From Achatina immaculata (Eukaryota; Mollusca; Gastropoda; Stylommatophora; Achatinidae), in assembly GCA_009760885.1 (NCBI GenBank), contig CM019713.1, forward strand, positions 22,204,427 through 22,268,426: a DNA stretch of 64,000 nt, given 5' to 3'. The notes under the pieces were generated by a model. It ran no database searches and was not told the DNA's origin. It worked only from the letters and a program-made list of their open reading frames with translations. Below are positions 1 to 11,121 of the stretch, piece after piece. Numbering within the stretch: position 1 is the stretch's first letter; each line of letters starts with the position of its first letter. A program made the position numbers and the translations under genes.

Positions 1-479
1 AAGTTTATTTCCTATTATTGCTATGGAAATAAATCATTAGTTTCAAGTGGAAATCAAATTTACAGAAGTGAAAATCTGGCCAGTGACCTAATATCTCAGC
101 ACAGCTGTAACATATTGTTAACTCGCAGACCAAAATCCGAAGTAGAGTGAACTCACAGAATAAATCAGACTGGCACTTTTCATCTAAGGAGACAGCTCTA
201 AAGTAGGCAGCTGTCAATCAGAGTCAAATGTGGGTTTTGTCAAGCATCATCTTGCTCAGCAGTCCCTCTCATGGCCGACTCTACCAATGTTGCAATGTTT
301 GTGCTGCAAAGTCCAGCTTTCTTGTGCCTTTACTAATTTCAAGTTTGGCTTTCATTTCTTCCTCAAACGATGCTGCACCCCAGAATCACTCTCCACGAGT
401 CTCAGTTTTTTGCAAATTCTTCCCTGACTTTGTGGCTGAAAGAAAAATTTTGCACTGATCACTTACAAATATTTCTATA
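1..479. other. Intron sequence, no feature seen
   Basis: Unique AT-rich sequence at the 3' (low-coordinate) end of the visible EGFR intron. I checked the minus strand for the next L2 exon and found no KQHG-, SLAV- or LCYAN-like coding. Confidence 0.5.
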
Positions 480-820
480 TCTCAGTTCAGGTTTACCATG
501 TGGCCTTCTGTCCACCATGTTTGCCATACAAAAACATCTCAGTTCAGGTTTACCATGTGGCCTTCTGTCCACCATGTTTGCCATACAAAAACATCTCAGT
601 TCAGGTTTACCATGTGGCCTTCTGTCCACCATGTTTGCCATACAAAAACATCTCAGTTCAGGTTTACCATGTGGCCTTCTGTCCGCCATGTTTGCCATAC
701 AAAAACATCTCAGTTCAGGTTTACCATGTGGCCTTCTGTCCGCCATGTTTGCCATACAAAAACATCTCAGTTCAGGTTTACCACGTGGCTTTCTGTCTGC
801 CATGTTTGCCATACAAAAAC
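480..820. repeat. 57-bp minisatellite, ~6 copies
   Basis: Six near-identical copies of a 57-bp unit (ctcagttcaggtttaccatg...). The period is a multiple of three, so both strands read open through it; no protein is implied. Confidence 0.95.
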
Positions 821-983
821 CTGCTTGGGAATATTGTTGCCATCTACTCTTGCTACAACAGCTAACACAACAACCAATCTTTGTGATTGTGAATCCAATC
901 TTTGAGAAGCTATCACATGATTGTGAATCAAATATATGTCATACCATACCAGAAAGTAAATGTATGAAAGTGGAAAGGCTGCC

Positions 984-1710
984 ATGAGAGTGAGACAAAT
1001 GAACAGATATAATATAAAGATACTGGGGTTGAGCGAAACACACTGGACAGGAACAGGTAAGCTTACACTAGCAACAGGGGAGACAATCCTTTTTTCAGGT
1101 CGCCAAAACCCAGATGCAACACACTCAGAGGGCGTGGCACTAATGCTATCCACAGAGTCCCAGAGAGCATTGATGAGCTGGGAGGCAGTTAGCTCAAGGA
1201 TTATTACAGCCTGTTTCTCAACAAAGGATAATGTTAAATTGAATATCATCCAGGTATACGCGCCTTTATATGTGGCCTATGCTCTCAAGGGAGTGAAAGG
1301 CGATAATGATGATGATGATACGTGCCAACAAATGATGCACAAGAGGTAGTAAAGGATGAATTCTACAACACATTGCAGGAAATCCTAGGTCAACAAGGCA
1401 ACAAACACATAACATTTCTAATGGGGGACATCAATGCAGAGGTAGGTAAGATCAACACAGGTTATGAGAAAGTAATGGGTCAAAATGGATTAGGAATAAT
1501 GAACAAAAATGGAGAAAGGCTAGCAGATCTATGCGTGCTCAACAACCTTGTCATTGGAGGAAGTATATTTCCACATAAGACTATACACAAAGCCATGTGG
1601 GTATCACCAGATCATGTCACTGAGAACCTGATAGACACATTTGTATCAGCAGAAGCTTTCGCAGAACACTGCAAGATGTCAGAGTGAAACGAGGTGTAGA
1701 TGTAGCTTCT
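984..1710 (+). pseudogene. LINE family A endonuclease domain (broken)
   Basis: Encodes an exonuclease-endonuclease-phosphatase fold. Visible motifs are ILGLSETHWTG (metal-binding Glu), SSRIITACF, the MGDINAEVG box (Asp/Asn), WVSPDH and finally the VASDHHLL motif at about 1702-1724. It would nick target DNA for target-primed reverse transcription. The frame is broken by a 53-bp insertion after VYA and by the repeat expansion at the SDH motif. Not functional. Confidence 0.9.
1265..1317 (+). mobile_element. Minimal 53-bp LINE family A 3' tail insertion
   Basis: Sequence tttatatgtggcctatgctc... followed by (GAT)n is almost the same as the 3' terminus of the host LINE at about 4748-4800. It is flanked by atacgcgcc (1256-1264) and atacgtgcc (1318-1326), a 9-bp duplication with one mismatch. 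It splits the codons of the endonuclease between VYA and PTNDA. This is an extremely 5'-truncated retrotransposition. Confidence 0.85.
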
Positions 1711-1780
1711 GACCACCACCTACTGACCACCACCTACTGACCACCACCTACTGACCACCACCTACTGACCACCACCTACT
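1711..1780. repeat. 14-bp repeat x5 inside the LINE endonuclease
   Basis: Five copies of gaccaccacctact. The unit is the coding of the DHHLL part of the endonuclease catalytic motif, expanded in place and shifting the frame. Confidence 0.95.
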
Positions 1781-1931
1781 GATAGCTAAACTAAGAATGA
1801 AAGTGAAGAAGCACCACAAAACAGATATTGCAAGAAAAAGATACAATATGGTACTGCTGGAAGACCCAGGAATCGCAAAGAACTTTAAACTGAAACTAAG
1901 CAACATATTTCATGTTCTGCAGGAGTTATAT

Positions 1932-2567
1932 TCCACCAGCATGCAGTATAAAATTAAATGGAACTATTCTAAAGCAGGTGCAGAAATTCAAATACCTTGG
2001 AGCAGTAATAACTTCAGATGGGAAATGCAGAACACAAATTAGGAACAGAATAGGCCAAGCAAAGACTGCATTTCAGAGAACGAGAAACATATTAGCTAAC
2101 ACATCTTTATCAATGAATGTTAGAAAACGAGTCCTAAAATGCTATATTGAACCTATCTTGTTATATGGAAGTGAATCATGGACAATAGGCAAGTCTGCAC
2201 AAAAATCATTGAAAGCAGCAGAAATGTGGTTTATTAGAAGAATGTTGTGAATCCCCTGGACAGCAAAAATAACTAATGAAGAATGTATGAGAAGAGCTGG
2301 AGAGACAAAAAACCTTGTCAAAAAGATAAGAGAGAGACAATGTACTTTCATAGGACATGCAATGAGAAGAGGGGGCATTGAAAATATTATAACAGGAAAA
2401 ATAGAAGGAAGAAGATCAAGAGGAAGACCAAGAGAAATGATACTGGACAGTCTGACGGGATGGTGTGAGTGGAGATCACCAACTGAACTGATGGCCTGCA
2501 TGAAGGATCGGGTACTCTAGAGAAGCATAATAGCCAACGCCAGTCGGCACGGCACATGATGATGATG
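1932..2567 (+). mobile_element. Nested 5'-truncated LINE (family A2), 11-bp target-site duplication
   Basis: Encodes only the C-terminal part of a LINE polyprotein: KFKYLGAVITSDGKCRTQI, LLYGSESWTIGKSAQ, CTFIGHAMRRGG, RRSRGRPREMILDSL and a terminal WRSIIANA-like end (here with a stop), then (GAT)n. It is flanked by aggagttatat at 1921-1931 and 2568-2578. It sits between the endonuclease and reverse transcriptase of the outer LINE, whose frame resumes after it. Roughly 97% identical over the part compared to the copy at 19925-20867. Confidence 0.93.
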
Positions 2568-4080
2568 AGGAGTTATATGAAGAAGATACACCAGATGTGA
2601 ACACTGTGTGGAACAGTGCTAAAGAAATGTGGAGCAAATCATGTAAAGAGACAGTTGGATTTAAGAAACCTTAGCACAAGGAGTGGATTGCATTGGAAAC
2701 ACAGAAGAAGATAGACAAAACGACAGAAATGAAAGCAAAAATAAATGACAGTAAAACAAGAGCAGCAAAGTCCTCAGCTGAGATAGAATACAATTTAGCC
2801 CATAAAGAGGTTAGGAAAAGTGTAGAGAAAGACAGACAGGCCTATTTTGATAATATGGCAGGACATGCAGAAGAGGCAGCTGGTAAAAACAATATGAGAG
2901 CTCTGTATGAAATCACCAAGAAGTTGGCAAATAGACCATGTAGGGTAGAAATGCCCATCAAAAACAAGGAACGTAAGGTAATAACTTCAGAAGAAGAACA
3001 GATGCAAAGATGGGTGGAATATTTCAGCAAAATCCTAAATAGGCCAGAACCAAAAGAAACAAAGGACATACCAGCTATCTAGACATCAATGTAGAACCAA
3101 CCAGCAAGGCCGAAATTGAACACGCTGTCTCAGAGTTGAAGAGATATAAGGCACCGGGTTCAGATGGAATTGTAGCAGAAGTGCTCTTAGTGAACAAAGA
3201 AATAACAACAGAAATACTACTCTTACTATTTAGCAGGATTTGGGAAGAAGAGAAGGTCACAGAGGACTGGATGGAGGCTCATCTGATAAAATTCCCAAAG
3301 AAAGGAGATCTATTAGAATGTATGAACTATAGAAGCATCTCCCTGCTCTCAATACCCAGCAAGGTCTTCAGCAGGACTTTGCTAAATAGAATTAAAACAT
3401 CAGTAGATAGTAAACTAAGAGAAGAGCAAGCAGGTTTCAGGGAAGGAAGATCCTGTACTGACCACACTGCTATAATGCAAAGAATAGTAGAGCAGTCAAT
3501 GGAGAGGAATTCTTCACTGTTAGTTACATTCATTGATTATAAGATGGCATTTGCTAGCTTGGATTGTAGAATGCCATGGAAACTACTAGAACACTATGGT
3601 ATCTAAGCCAAGATAAAAAATCTTATAAAGACCATATATGAAGGAACATCTTGTAGAATTGTGCATAGAGGAACTTTCACAGAAAGTTTTAAAGCGGAAA
3701 CAGGCATGCGGCAGGGATGTTTGCTATCACCATTCCTATTTCTTCCGGCAATTGATTGGATCATGAAAACTACCACACAAAGAAAAAGAAATGGGATACA
3801 ATGGACATTGTGGAACCAAATGGAAGATCTTGACTTTGCAGATGATGTGGCACTTTTGGCACACAGTCACACACAAATGCAAAAGAAACTTCAGATCTTA
3901 AGCAGGAATTCAGCTAAACTGGGACTATATATTAACAGACAAAAAACAAAGATAATGAAAAGTAATAGTGCAAGCAATAGCCTCATGGTAACTGAGGGAG
4001 TGCCACTTGAGGAGGTAGAGTATTTCACATATTTAAGCAACATAGTGGATAAATACGGGGGGAACAGAAAAGGATGCTAA
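2568..4080 (+). pseudogene. LINE family A reverse transcriptase (broken)
   Basis: Linker then reverse transcriptase of the outer LINE. Motifs in order: YKAPGSDGIVAE (RT motif 0/1), MNYRSISLLSI, EEQAGFREGRSCTDH, FIDYKMAFASLD, GMRQGCLLSP and LDFADDVALL with the catalytic Asp pair at 3841-3846. Stops at about 2672, after AI (3081) and after the HYGI segment (3604), plus frame changes, show it is dead. The active-site FADD box itself is intact. Confidence 0.92.
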
Positions 4081-4800
4081 AGCTAGAATAACCAAGGCCA
4101 GGACAGCATGTATCCAACTTAACAAAATATGATCAGATAAGAACATCAAAACAAGAACCAGACAGGCCTTTCAATACAAATGTAAAGACTGTCCTAATAT
4201 ATGGTTCGGAGACATGGGTTATGACCAAGACAATACAACAGAGGATACAAACACAATACAACAGAGGATACAAACAATCATGAACTACTGTTTGAGGAGC
4301 ATTTTAAACATTAAATGGCAGGACATGATCAGGAACGAGGAGGTCTGGAAAGGGCAGAACAAGAACCTACAAATCATGTCAAGGAAGTGGAGGTGGATTG
4401 GCCACTACTCTCAAGAAACCCAACACCAACATAGCATGACAGGCACTGACATGGAAACCTCAAGGAAATAGAAAATGAGGTAGAAATGGGTACTACCCGA
4501 CTTCTTCTGGAGTTGGGGAAGGAAAAGGCAGCCAGGCGTGATACTGACCATATCACCCTCTAGTGTGCTGACAGGTCAAGGAGAATATGGGCACTAACAC
4601 CATATCCCTATGTGCCTCTAAGGCATGACAGGGTTACTTTTACTTTTTACTTTTACTTGGAGAGGAGAGATTATGACAGTGCTCAGAGACAAGGGATACA
4701 CATGGAAGGAAGAAGAGAATAATTCCAAGAAAAGGGACTGGAGAGCCTTTATCTGTGGCCTACGCTCTCAAGGGAGTGAAAGACAATGATGATGATGATG
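4081..4800 (+). mobile_element. 3' part of LINE family A with a possible SINE-like insertion
   Basis: Degenerate C-terminal coding (LRSILNIKWQDMIRNEEVW; RKWRWIGHYSQET) followed from about 4495 to 4677 by sequence that does not continue the protein and ends in TTTTACTTTT repeats. LINE coding then resumes (LRDKGYTWKEEE ... CGLRSQGSE) and ends in (GAT)n. The middle piece looks like a separate tailed insertion, but I could not find its target-site duplication. Confidence 0.65.
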
Positions 4801-4887
4801 ATACCAGAAAGTAGCTAAAGAGCAGCTATTAAGCTGAACAGATAATACCTAATATTTCATTAAAAACCCTTACCAGACGAAACCTCA

Positions 4888-5108
4888 ACCCATACGTGCC
4901 ACTTTTTCCTGAGTTTCTTTTCTGATGCTCAAATTATCCTCGACTCACACGTGCCACTTTTTCCTGAGTTTCTTTTCTGATGCTCAAATTATCCTCGACT
5001 CACACGTGCCACTTTTTCCTGAGTTTCTTTTCTGATGCTCAAATTATCCTCGACTCACACGTGCCACTTTTTCCTGAGTTTCTTTTCTGATGCTCAAATT
5101 ATCCTCAA
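4888..5108. repeat. 55-bp minisatellite, ~4 copies
   Basis: Four copies of a 55-bp unit (acgtgccactttttcctgag...). It ends about 60 bp from the donor of the 5170-5331 exon. Confidence 0.95.
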
Positions 5109-5169
5109 AAAAGGGAAAACTGAAAAAAAAGAAACTACAAAACAAAAAAAAGTACAAAGCCAGACTTAC

Positions 5170-5331
5170 GAGGCAGTACGTCCATGTATAACAGTAAGGC
5201 TGGACAGGAAGCTCAAGTTGGTGAACTCTGGATGCTTGGACTGAATTAGCACATAGCCGGTTATTTCCTTCACATGTTTCAGCACAGTCAGATTGCTCGG
5301 GTGAAGTGGTTCAATGTTATAGTGGTCATCC
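5170..5331 (-). CDS. EGFR: EGFR exon, L2 domain continuation
   Basis: 162-bp exon (1 nt + 53 codons + 2 nt). It encodes DDHYNIEPLHPSNLTVLKHV, KEITGYVLIQSKHPEFTNLS and SSLTVIHGRTA, matching EGFR '[46 protein letters not shown]'. Acceptor tttaatcag, donor ctgcctc|gtaagt. It accepts either alternative L2 exon through a shared Arg codon. The next exon (KQHGQFS-like in EGFR) is not found between here and position 1, so it lies outside the window. Confidence 0.95.
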
Positions 5332-5487
5332 CTGATTAAAGAATACAACAAATATTAGATGACAAGTTTCTCATCATCTTGTGTGTAAATGGGCATGAAA
5401 TGTATGTAACTTTAGGCTCCTCCATGACTTTTGCAATTAACCACAAATGGCTAATAAATAATCTGCAACCAATAATGGCTTTCATCT

Positions 5488-5693
5488 TCAAATACTCTAA
5501 CGATGGTTACTCAGTCTCATGATATTCATCAAATACTCTAATGATGGTTACTCAGTCTCAAGATATTCATCAAATACTCTAATGATGGTTACTCAGTCTC
5601 ATGATATTCATCAAATACTCTAATGATGGTTACTCAGTCTCATGATATTCATCAAATACTCTAATGATGGTTACTCAGTCTCATGATATTCAT
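5488..5693. repeat. 41-bp minisatellite, ~5 copies
   Basis: Five copies of a 41-bp unit (aatgatggttactcagtctc...), in the intron just upstream of the L2 continuation exon. Confidence 0.95.
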
Positions 5694-7260
5694 TACAGAT
5701 CCTTTACATGTATCTTTCGTAAGTAAGAGACTAAAGTACGTCAGTAACAACTTCATGCTATCAGCTCATTTATTTTAGTTTACTGGATACAGCAAATCCC
5801 TGGCTCACTGCTGATTTCACTTCGTTCTTTATGGACACGACATTTCCTGGCCCAGGATTGTTCTGACCTGCCAAACTTTCCACTATCACACAATTTGCCT
5901 TCATCCCTACAGTTTAGAACATGCTCCAAAGACAAGTACTGCACTTGCTTTGTTAAAATATTGAACTTTCCATATTAAATTATTTGATTTTTTTTTTCAG
6001 TTAACAAACTGCCACAAAGGCTGCTTAAAGTGGATTGTGTGATTTACTAACTGACGAGATGCATTAAGTAAATGAAATACATAACTTTTTAAATAATGTA
6101 AATAGTACAGCTGAATAATTATCTTCTCTAAAGCTAATACATTATAAAGAACTGAAACCAGTCTGTCCACATGCTCTATGAATGAAAGCTAACAGCCTTA
6201 AGTGGCAATTAAGGAAAAAAAAACATGAAGCATTTGCATGTCTTGCAGAAAGTATGCACAAGAATAGAAAGAAAGAAGCAATCAGCAGAAGTAAAGCTTT
6301 AACTAGGCAGACATGAAGCACAAAGTAAAGAATTTTTTCACAATCAAGAAAGAACTACAATGAGCTAACCAAATGCTTTAAAAAAAAAACTGAAAAGAAG
6401 TCCTATCCAAGAAACATCATCTTAATAGCTTGAAGCAACAAACAAAACACAAAAAAAAAAAAAGGCAGTGAGCATTTTTTTCATGTCTTCCTTGTTTAAC
6501 AAGCTACAGCTTCCGATTTTGTTTCTGCAGTAGTAAAAATGAAGTACTATTCATTTATATTCATTCTATGCTCTAATTCTCAAACTGGATCATCTAAAAT
6601 CACAACTGTTAAATATGCTCAACTGAAAAGAGAGGCAGTTTTCTGAAAGAAACAAGATGAAAGATTCTATATAGGACATAAAATTGACGACAATGCCATT
6701 AGTGTACCTGGTTGTGAATGAGAAACTACTGGCATGCATATTGCTGCACAAACAAACATACATGACTCTTAAGGGACTACATCTATGCATGCTTTGTTAC
6801 CAATGCAAAGTGTTTCCATACACAATCTCAGTAGCAGAATGTAGGCCAAATACAAGAACAATATCCCACAGCAAAAGATAGCTGGGACACAAAAACTGTA
6901 CTCCAGGACAAATATTCCACGTCGAACTTCTGGAAGGAAAGTGGTCATGAAACAAGCACTGCATTCATGATTTTTTCTCTTTGAGTAAAGAAAGAAACTG
7001 GAGAAAGATCTTGCCACAAAGGCAGAGAGGCCCTGTGAATTGATGCTATTGATCTAAAGACAGAATAAGAACCAGCAGTGAGGAAAGATGGTGTAAGAAC
7101 AAAAGAGAATGGCTCCTGCAATAAAAAAAATAGTTTGTTGTTACTGATGTTGATTATGTTAGTCTTCCTCTTTTTTTGTTGTTGTCATCATTACTCTTTA
7201 TCTCCTGTGTTTTTACTACTCTCAGACAATTTCAGAGATTTTATCACTAATACATGGACC
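5694..7260. other. Intron, no gene seen
   Basis: AT-rich unique sequence with short A/T runs. No exon-like coding with splice sites recognised on either strand. Confidence 0.5.
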
Positions 7261-7261
7261 T

Positions 7262-8245
7262 GGACAATCTCTCAGTCACAAGATCAGCAGACTATCAGAA
7301 CTATGTCTCTCAGTCACAAGATCAGCAGGCTATCAGAACTATGTCTCTCAGTCACAAGATCAGCAGACTATCAGAACTATGTCTCTCAGTCACAAGATCA
7401 GCAGACTATCAGAACTATGTCTCTCAGTCACAAGATCAGCAGGCTATCAGAACTATGTCTCTCAGTCACAAGATCAGCAGGCTATCAGAACTATGTCTCT
7501 CAGTTACAAGATCAGCAGGCTATCAGAACTATGTCTCTCAGTCACAAGATCAGCAGGCTATCAGAACTATGTCTCTCAGTCACAAGATCAGCAGGCTATC
7601 AGAACTATGTCTCTCAGTCACAAGATCAGCAGGCTATCAGAACTATGTCTCTCAGTTACAAGATCAGCAGGCTATCAGAACTATGTCTCTCAGTCACAAG
7701 ACCAGCAGACTATCAGAACTATGTCTCTCAGTTACAAGATCGCCAGACTATCAGAACTATGTCTCTCAGTTACAAGACCAGCAGACTATCAAGAGAACTA
7801 TGTCTTTCAGTTACAAGATCGCCAGACTATCAAGACAACTATGTCTCTCAATTACAAGATCACCAGACCATCAGTAGAACTACATCTCTCAGTTACAAGA
7901 TCACCAGACAATCAGTAGAACTGTGTCTCTCAGTTACAAGATCAGCAGACTATCAGGAGAACTACATCTCCCAGTTACAAGATCAGCAGACTATCAGGAG
8001 AACTATGTCTTCCAGTTACAAGATCAGCAGACTATCAGGAAAACTATGTCTTCCAGTTACAAGATCAGCAGACTATCAGGAAAACTATGTCTTCCAGTTA
8101 CAAGATCAGCAGACTATCAGGAGAACTACATCTCCCAGTTACAAGATCAGCAGACTATCAGGAAAACTATGTCTTCCAGTTACAAGATCAGCAGACTATC
8201 AGGAAAACTATGTCTTCCAGTTACAAGATCAGCAGACTATAAAAG
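7262..8245. repeat. 38- to 42-bp minisatellite, ~25 copies
   Basis: Array of a unit containing agatcagcagactatcagaa. The first half is nearly homogeneous at 38 bp; from about 7790 units lengthen to 41-42 bp with an extra ag/ga insertion and diverge. Open frames of up to 423 codons result from the repeat rotating through three frames. Confidence 0.95.
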
Positions 8246-8354
8246 ACAATCCCTCACTTACAAGATGTGTAGATTTTCAGAGACATTATGTCAGATACAA
8301 ACCTTCCTTCTCTTGCATTATTTCCTTCATATCTCAACTTTCATTGTAATGTGG

Positions 8355-8412
8355 TCATTAAACATCAGTCCTCAAACATCAGTCCTCAAACATCAGTCCT
8401 CAAACATCAGTC
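8355..8412. repeat. 15-bp repeat, ~4 copies
   Basis: Unit aacatcagtcctcaa, next to the end of the 38/42-bp array. Confidence 0.9.
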
Positions 8413-8686
8413 AAGTACTAGCTTATACTTCAGAAATATAAAGCACTTATACATGACTTGCACTTCATTATCTCCACTGGTCAGATGCCTGACAAGTACA
8501 TAAATATGACACATGGGACCCATGACTGTCTATGACTTATGTCATAATATACTGATGTAAAATACCCGACAGTCAAGAGAACAGAGTGAATGTAATAAAT
8601 GCATAGTTTATTTTGTGAAGCTGACAGCCGTGCTTCATATTATCAACAGTGACATACACTACTGTAACCTAACAACTTCTTCTCAC

Positions 8687-8798
8687 CTGTTGAACGATGA
8701 TCTTACTATGCGCAAGTTTCCTTCAATAGAGGTGCATCCTTCAAACTGTTTGATATTGGCAAAGTTGAGAAATTCTGGAGGTTCTAAACCCTTGCACG
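8687..8798 (-). CDS. EGFR: EGFR alternative L2 exon B
   Basis: 112-bp exon (2 nt + 36 codons + 2 nt). It encodes CKGLEPPEFLNFANI, KQFEGCTSIEGNLRIVRSSFN and the first two bases of Arg, the beginning of receptor L2. Compared with vertebrate EGFR, the GCTSIEGNL core is closer than in exon A. Acceptor ttctgccctcccag has a good pyrimidine tract; donor caacag|gtgaga. Skipping this exon when A is used keeps the frame; inclusion after A leads to a stop about 20 codons in. Exon A and B are 2.2 kb apart. Confidence 0.92.
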
Positions 8799-11009
8799 CT
8801 GGGAGGGCAGAAAGATGCTCGAGTAAACATGCATGCACAACAGCTAGCACAATATCCACAGAATGAACAAGCCTAGAACTGACAACAGAACTGTTGGCTG
8901 GCACTACAACATTCCTGGCAAACTTCAACATTCTGTATATAATATTCATAGTGAATCTAGGTTATCGTTATCATTTTTCTCATGATATCTATTCACTGAC
9001 ATTCTGCAAACCTTATTTAATAAAATGGAATGACGTATTGACACAAATGATGTGCCACTAGAAATCAGAAAAAAAAGTCTATTTTTTACTTATACAAGTT
9101 AAATATTTGTTCTGTTACACGTTTTGTAAGATGATAAAGCAAGGAAAAGTAAAGCTGAAATGAAAGAAACTTGCTGTTTCAAAACTAATGTTTCAGACTA
9201 GGGCATCTATATCTTGTCTACATAATTTAAAGTGGCACCAGCACTTTCAAGGTGAAAGTCAGCACGTGTATGTGCAGGTGTGTGTGTGCTGATGCTGTTG
9301 TCATGCCATGACCTGTTTCTACAAGATATATATATCATCAGTATTTTTTGTTACAGAAACTAAAACTTGGAATTAATAACAGTTTTCATTCAACAAATGA
9401 CAGACATGCTGCTCTTGAATCACGACAATTAAAGATCAAGACAAGCATTCCATTCACTTTCAAATTGTGTCTAGGCTTTCTCATGGTCTGCTGTCAGCTC
9501 ACTGAATGACCACAGTTTTAAAAATAGTTGAAAAAAAAAAAACTGGCACTAATATAAGTAATGTACAACAGGAAAACATCATCAACATAAACAGCAGCAA
9601 ATGTTAGAACACTTCAAGATGCAAGAGATCACACAGATTTTCTAAATCACAGTTATAGAAATTAATGCATCAAATGCAAGCAAGTACAGAAAAGTCACCA
9701 GAAAATGAGAAACTACATTCTACAGCTCCTGTGTGGTGATTCTCAGTTCACGTCTCGTGTCTGTCCAGACTGATCCGGTCCAGGCGATAAATAAAAACAT
9801 AAAACTGGCCAGCTCTACTTTCAGCTGGACAAAGCATGTACATATCTTATTAAGAAAACAAACATGTCTGGGATCCTGGCATACAATACAGCTATTTCAC
9901 TCTTGAACTAAGCTGTGCTTCTACAACACTCCTGCTTCCTTGTAATTCTTTGAGAAAACAAACACATAAAATTCCACTGACTCTTGTACAGAACATGGGA
10001 AATACTGACACCTGGACAGTTGTTATGGATATTCTGGAGCATGAACTCTTAGTGTTTTAAAATAACTGATACTGAATGTACGCAGGCATATAAACTAATG
10101 TAGTACACTATCTATTCTGTCAATGTGTTAAACATCACAAAAATTATCACTTTCTTCCTACTCCAAAACATGCACAATTTTCTTATAACAAGAAAATGAT
10201 CCAACACTTGAGCTAAAGTTCACAGCTTCCTTCAGACTGGAAGTTATGTTTGCATCCCACAACTTTAGTGCAAGATCGGTCATTCTTTTTACCAATTATG
10301 TGAGCAACGTATGAACATTATGTCTGTATTTCCTGTGCCATTCACAGGCAATGCTACAATAACACAGGAGAGGGCTATTGTCAAGTTGAAAAAAAACCAT
10401 CAACAAAATAAACAAACAAGACTGCTACTAAGCAACACATAACAGACGATATACATAGTGCATGACTTAATGGACTATATACATAGTGCACAACTCAATG
10501 GGCTCAAGACACTGTTCAGTTATGACAAAGAATATCACAATGTCATTCAGACAGATCATCTCAATACAATGGCAAGCATTCCAAATCAAATGCTCTCTAG
10601 TCTTCTAGTAGTTGTAGATAACTTAGCCAGCAGTCAGCAATCATGTATTACCAAGAGATTTTCATTTTAAATTTTCAAATGTTCCAATGTTATCATTTGG
10701 AGTATAAGTTTTAAAACATTCTCAAAGAATTATTTTTTCTATTTCTTTGAAATAAATTGACATTATTTAAGCTAGATATTATGTATACATACTTAAGCAC
10801 CAATTCAGAATACTGTAAATAACTCCATATCTGATATAAAAACAGGTATGACTCTGTTGCCCATGTACAAAACTGTTTCTACATAAATGTAAACAGCACT
10901 TTTCTGTCTCCAATAAACATTTACAGAGAAATTTTCAAATTAGTTTGATCAATATGAAACATCTCTTGGTATGAAACCAAATGACTGCAGACTGCTGAAC
11001 TACACTCAC
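8799..11009. other. Intron between alternative exons, no gene seen
   Basis: Unique AT-rich sequence separating the two alternative L2 exons. I looked for a third L2-start exon (a CT..GNL-like core with AG/GT borders) and saw none. A short duplication of about 32 bp lies near 10445-10500. Confidence 0.5.
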
Positions 11010-11121
11010 CTTTCGAACGTTGCTCTGATAATTTTCAGATTACCCTGCACTAACGTACAGTCTTGAAACTGGTGAATATTTTCTGAGCTCACGTAGTCTA
11101 CCGCATTGTTACCATCGCAAA
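11010..11121 (-). CDS. EGFR: EGFR alternative L2 exon A
   Basis: 112-bp exon (2 nt + 36 codons + 2 nt). It encodes CDGNNAVDYVSSENI, HQFQDCTLVQGNLKIIRATFE and the first two bases of Arg, matching the EGFR L2 start ([26 protein letters not shown]). Acceptor aaaatgaaaattag has a poor pyrimidine tract; donor gaaag|gtgagt is good. It is a homologue of the exon at 8687-8798, with the same length and phases and 14 of 36 residues identical. It lies 5' of that exon in the gene. Splicing to 5170-5331 gives Arg-Asp-Asp. Using both exons in one mRNA shifts the frame. Confidence 0.88.

Larger units (their letters stand above)
946..4813 (+). mobile_element. 5'-truncated LINE (family A) with 13-bp target-site duplication and nested insertions
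   Basis: A dead non-LTR retrotransposon in antisense orientation to EGFR. It is bounded by the direct repeat ataccagaaagta at 946-958 and 4801-4813. It begins inside the apurinic endonuclease domain and ends in the terminal protein motif (CGLRSQGSE-like) followed by (GAT)n, the family's 3' tail. The endonuclease is of the kind often annotated 'craniofacial development protein 2-like', and the reverse transcriptase follows. It is interrupted by two LINE insertions (1265-1317; 1932-2567), a 14-bp expansion and several stops or frameshifts. RTE-like affinity is my inference. Confidence 0.92.

Noticed and set aside
7078..8349. 423-codon frame with a hydrophobic start resembling a signal peptide
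   Set aside because: The rest is the 38/42-bp array read in rotating frames; the start is intronic, in sense opposite to EGFR.
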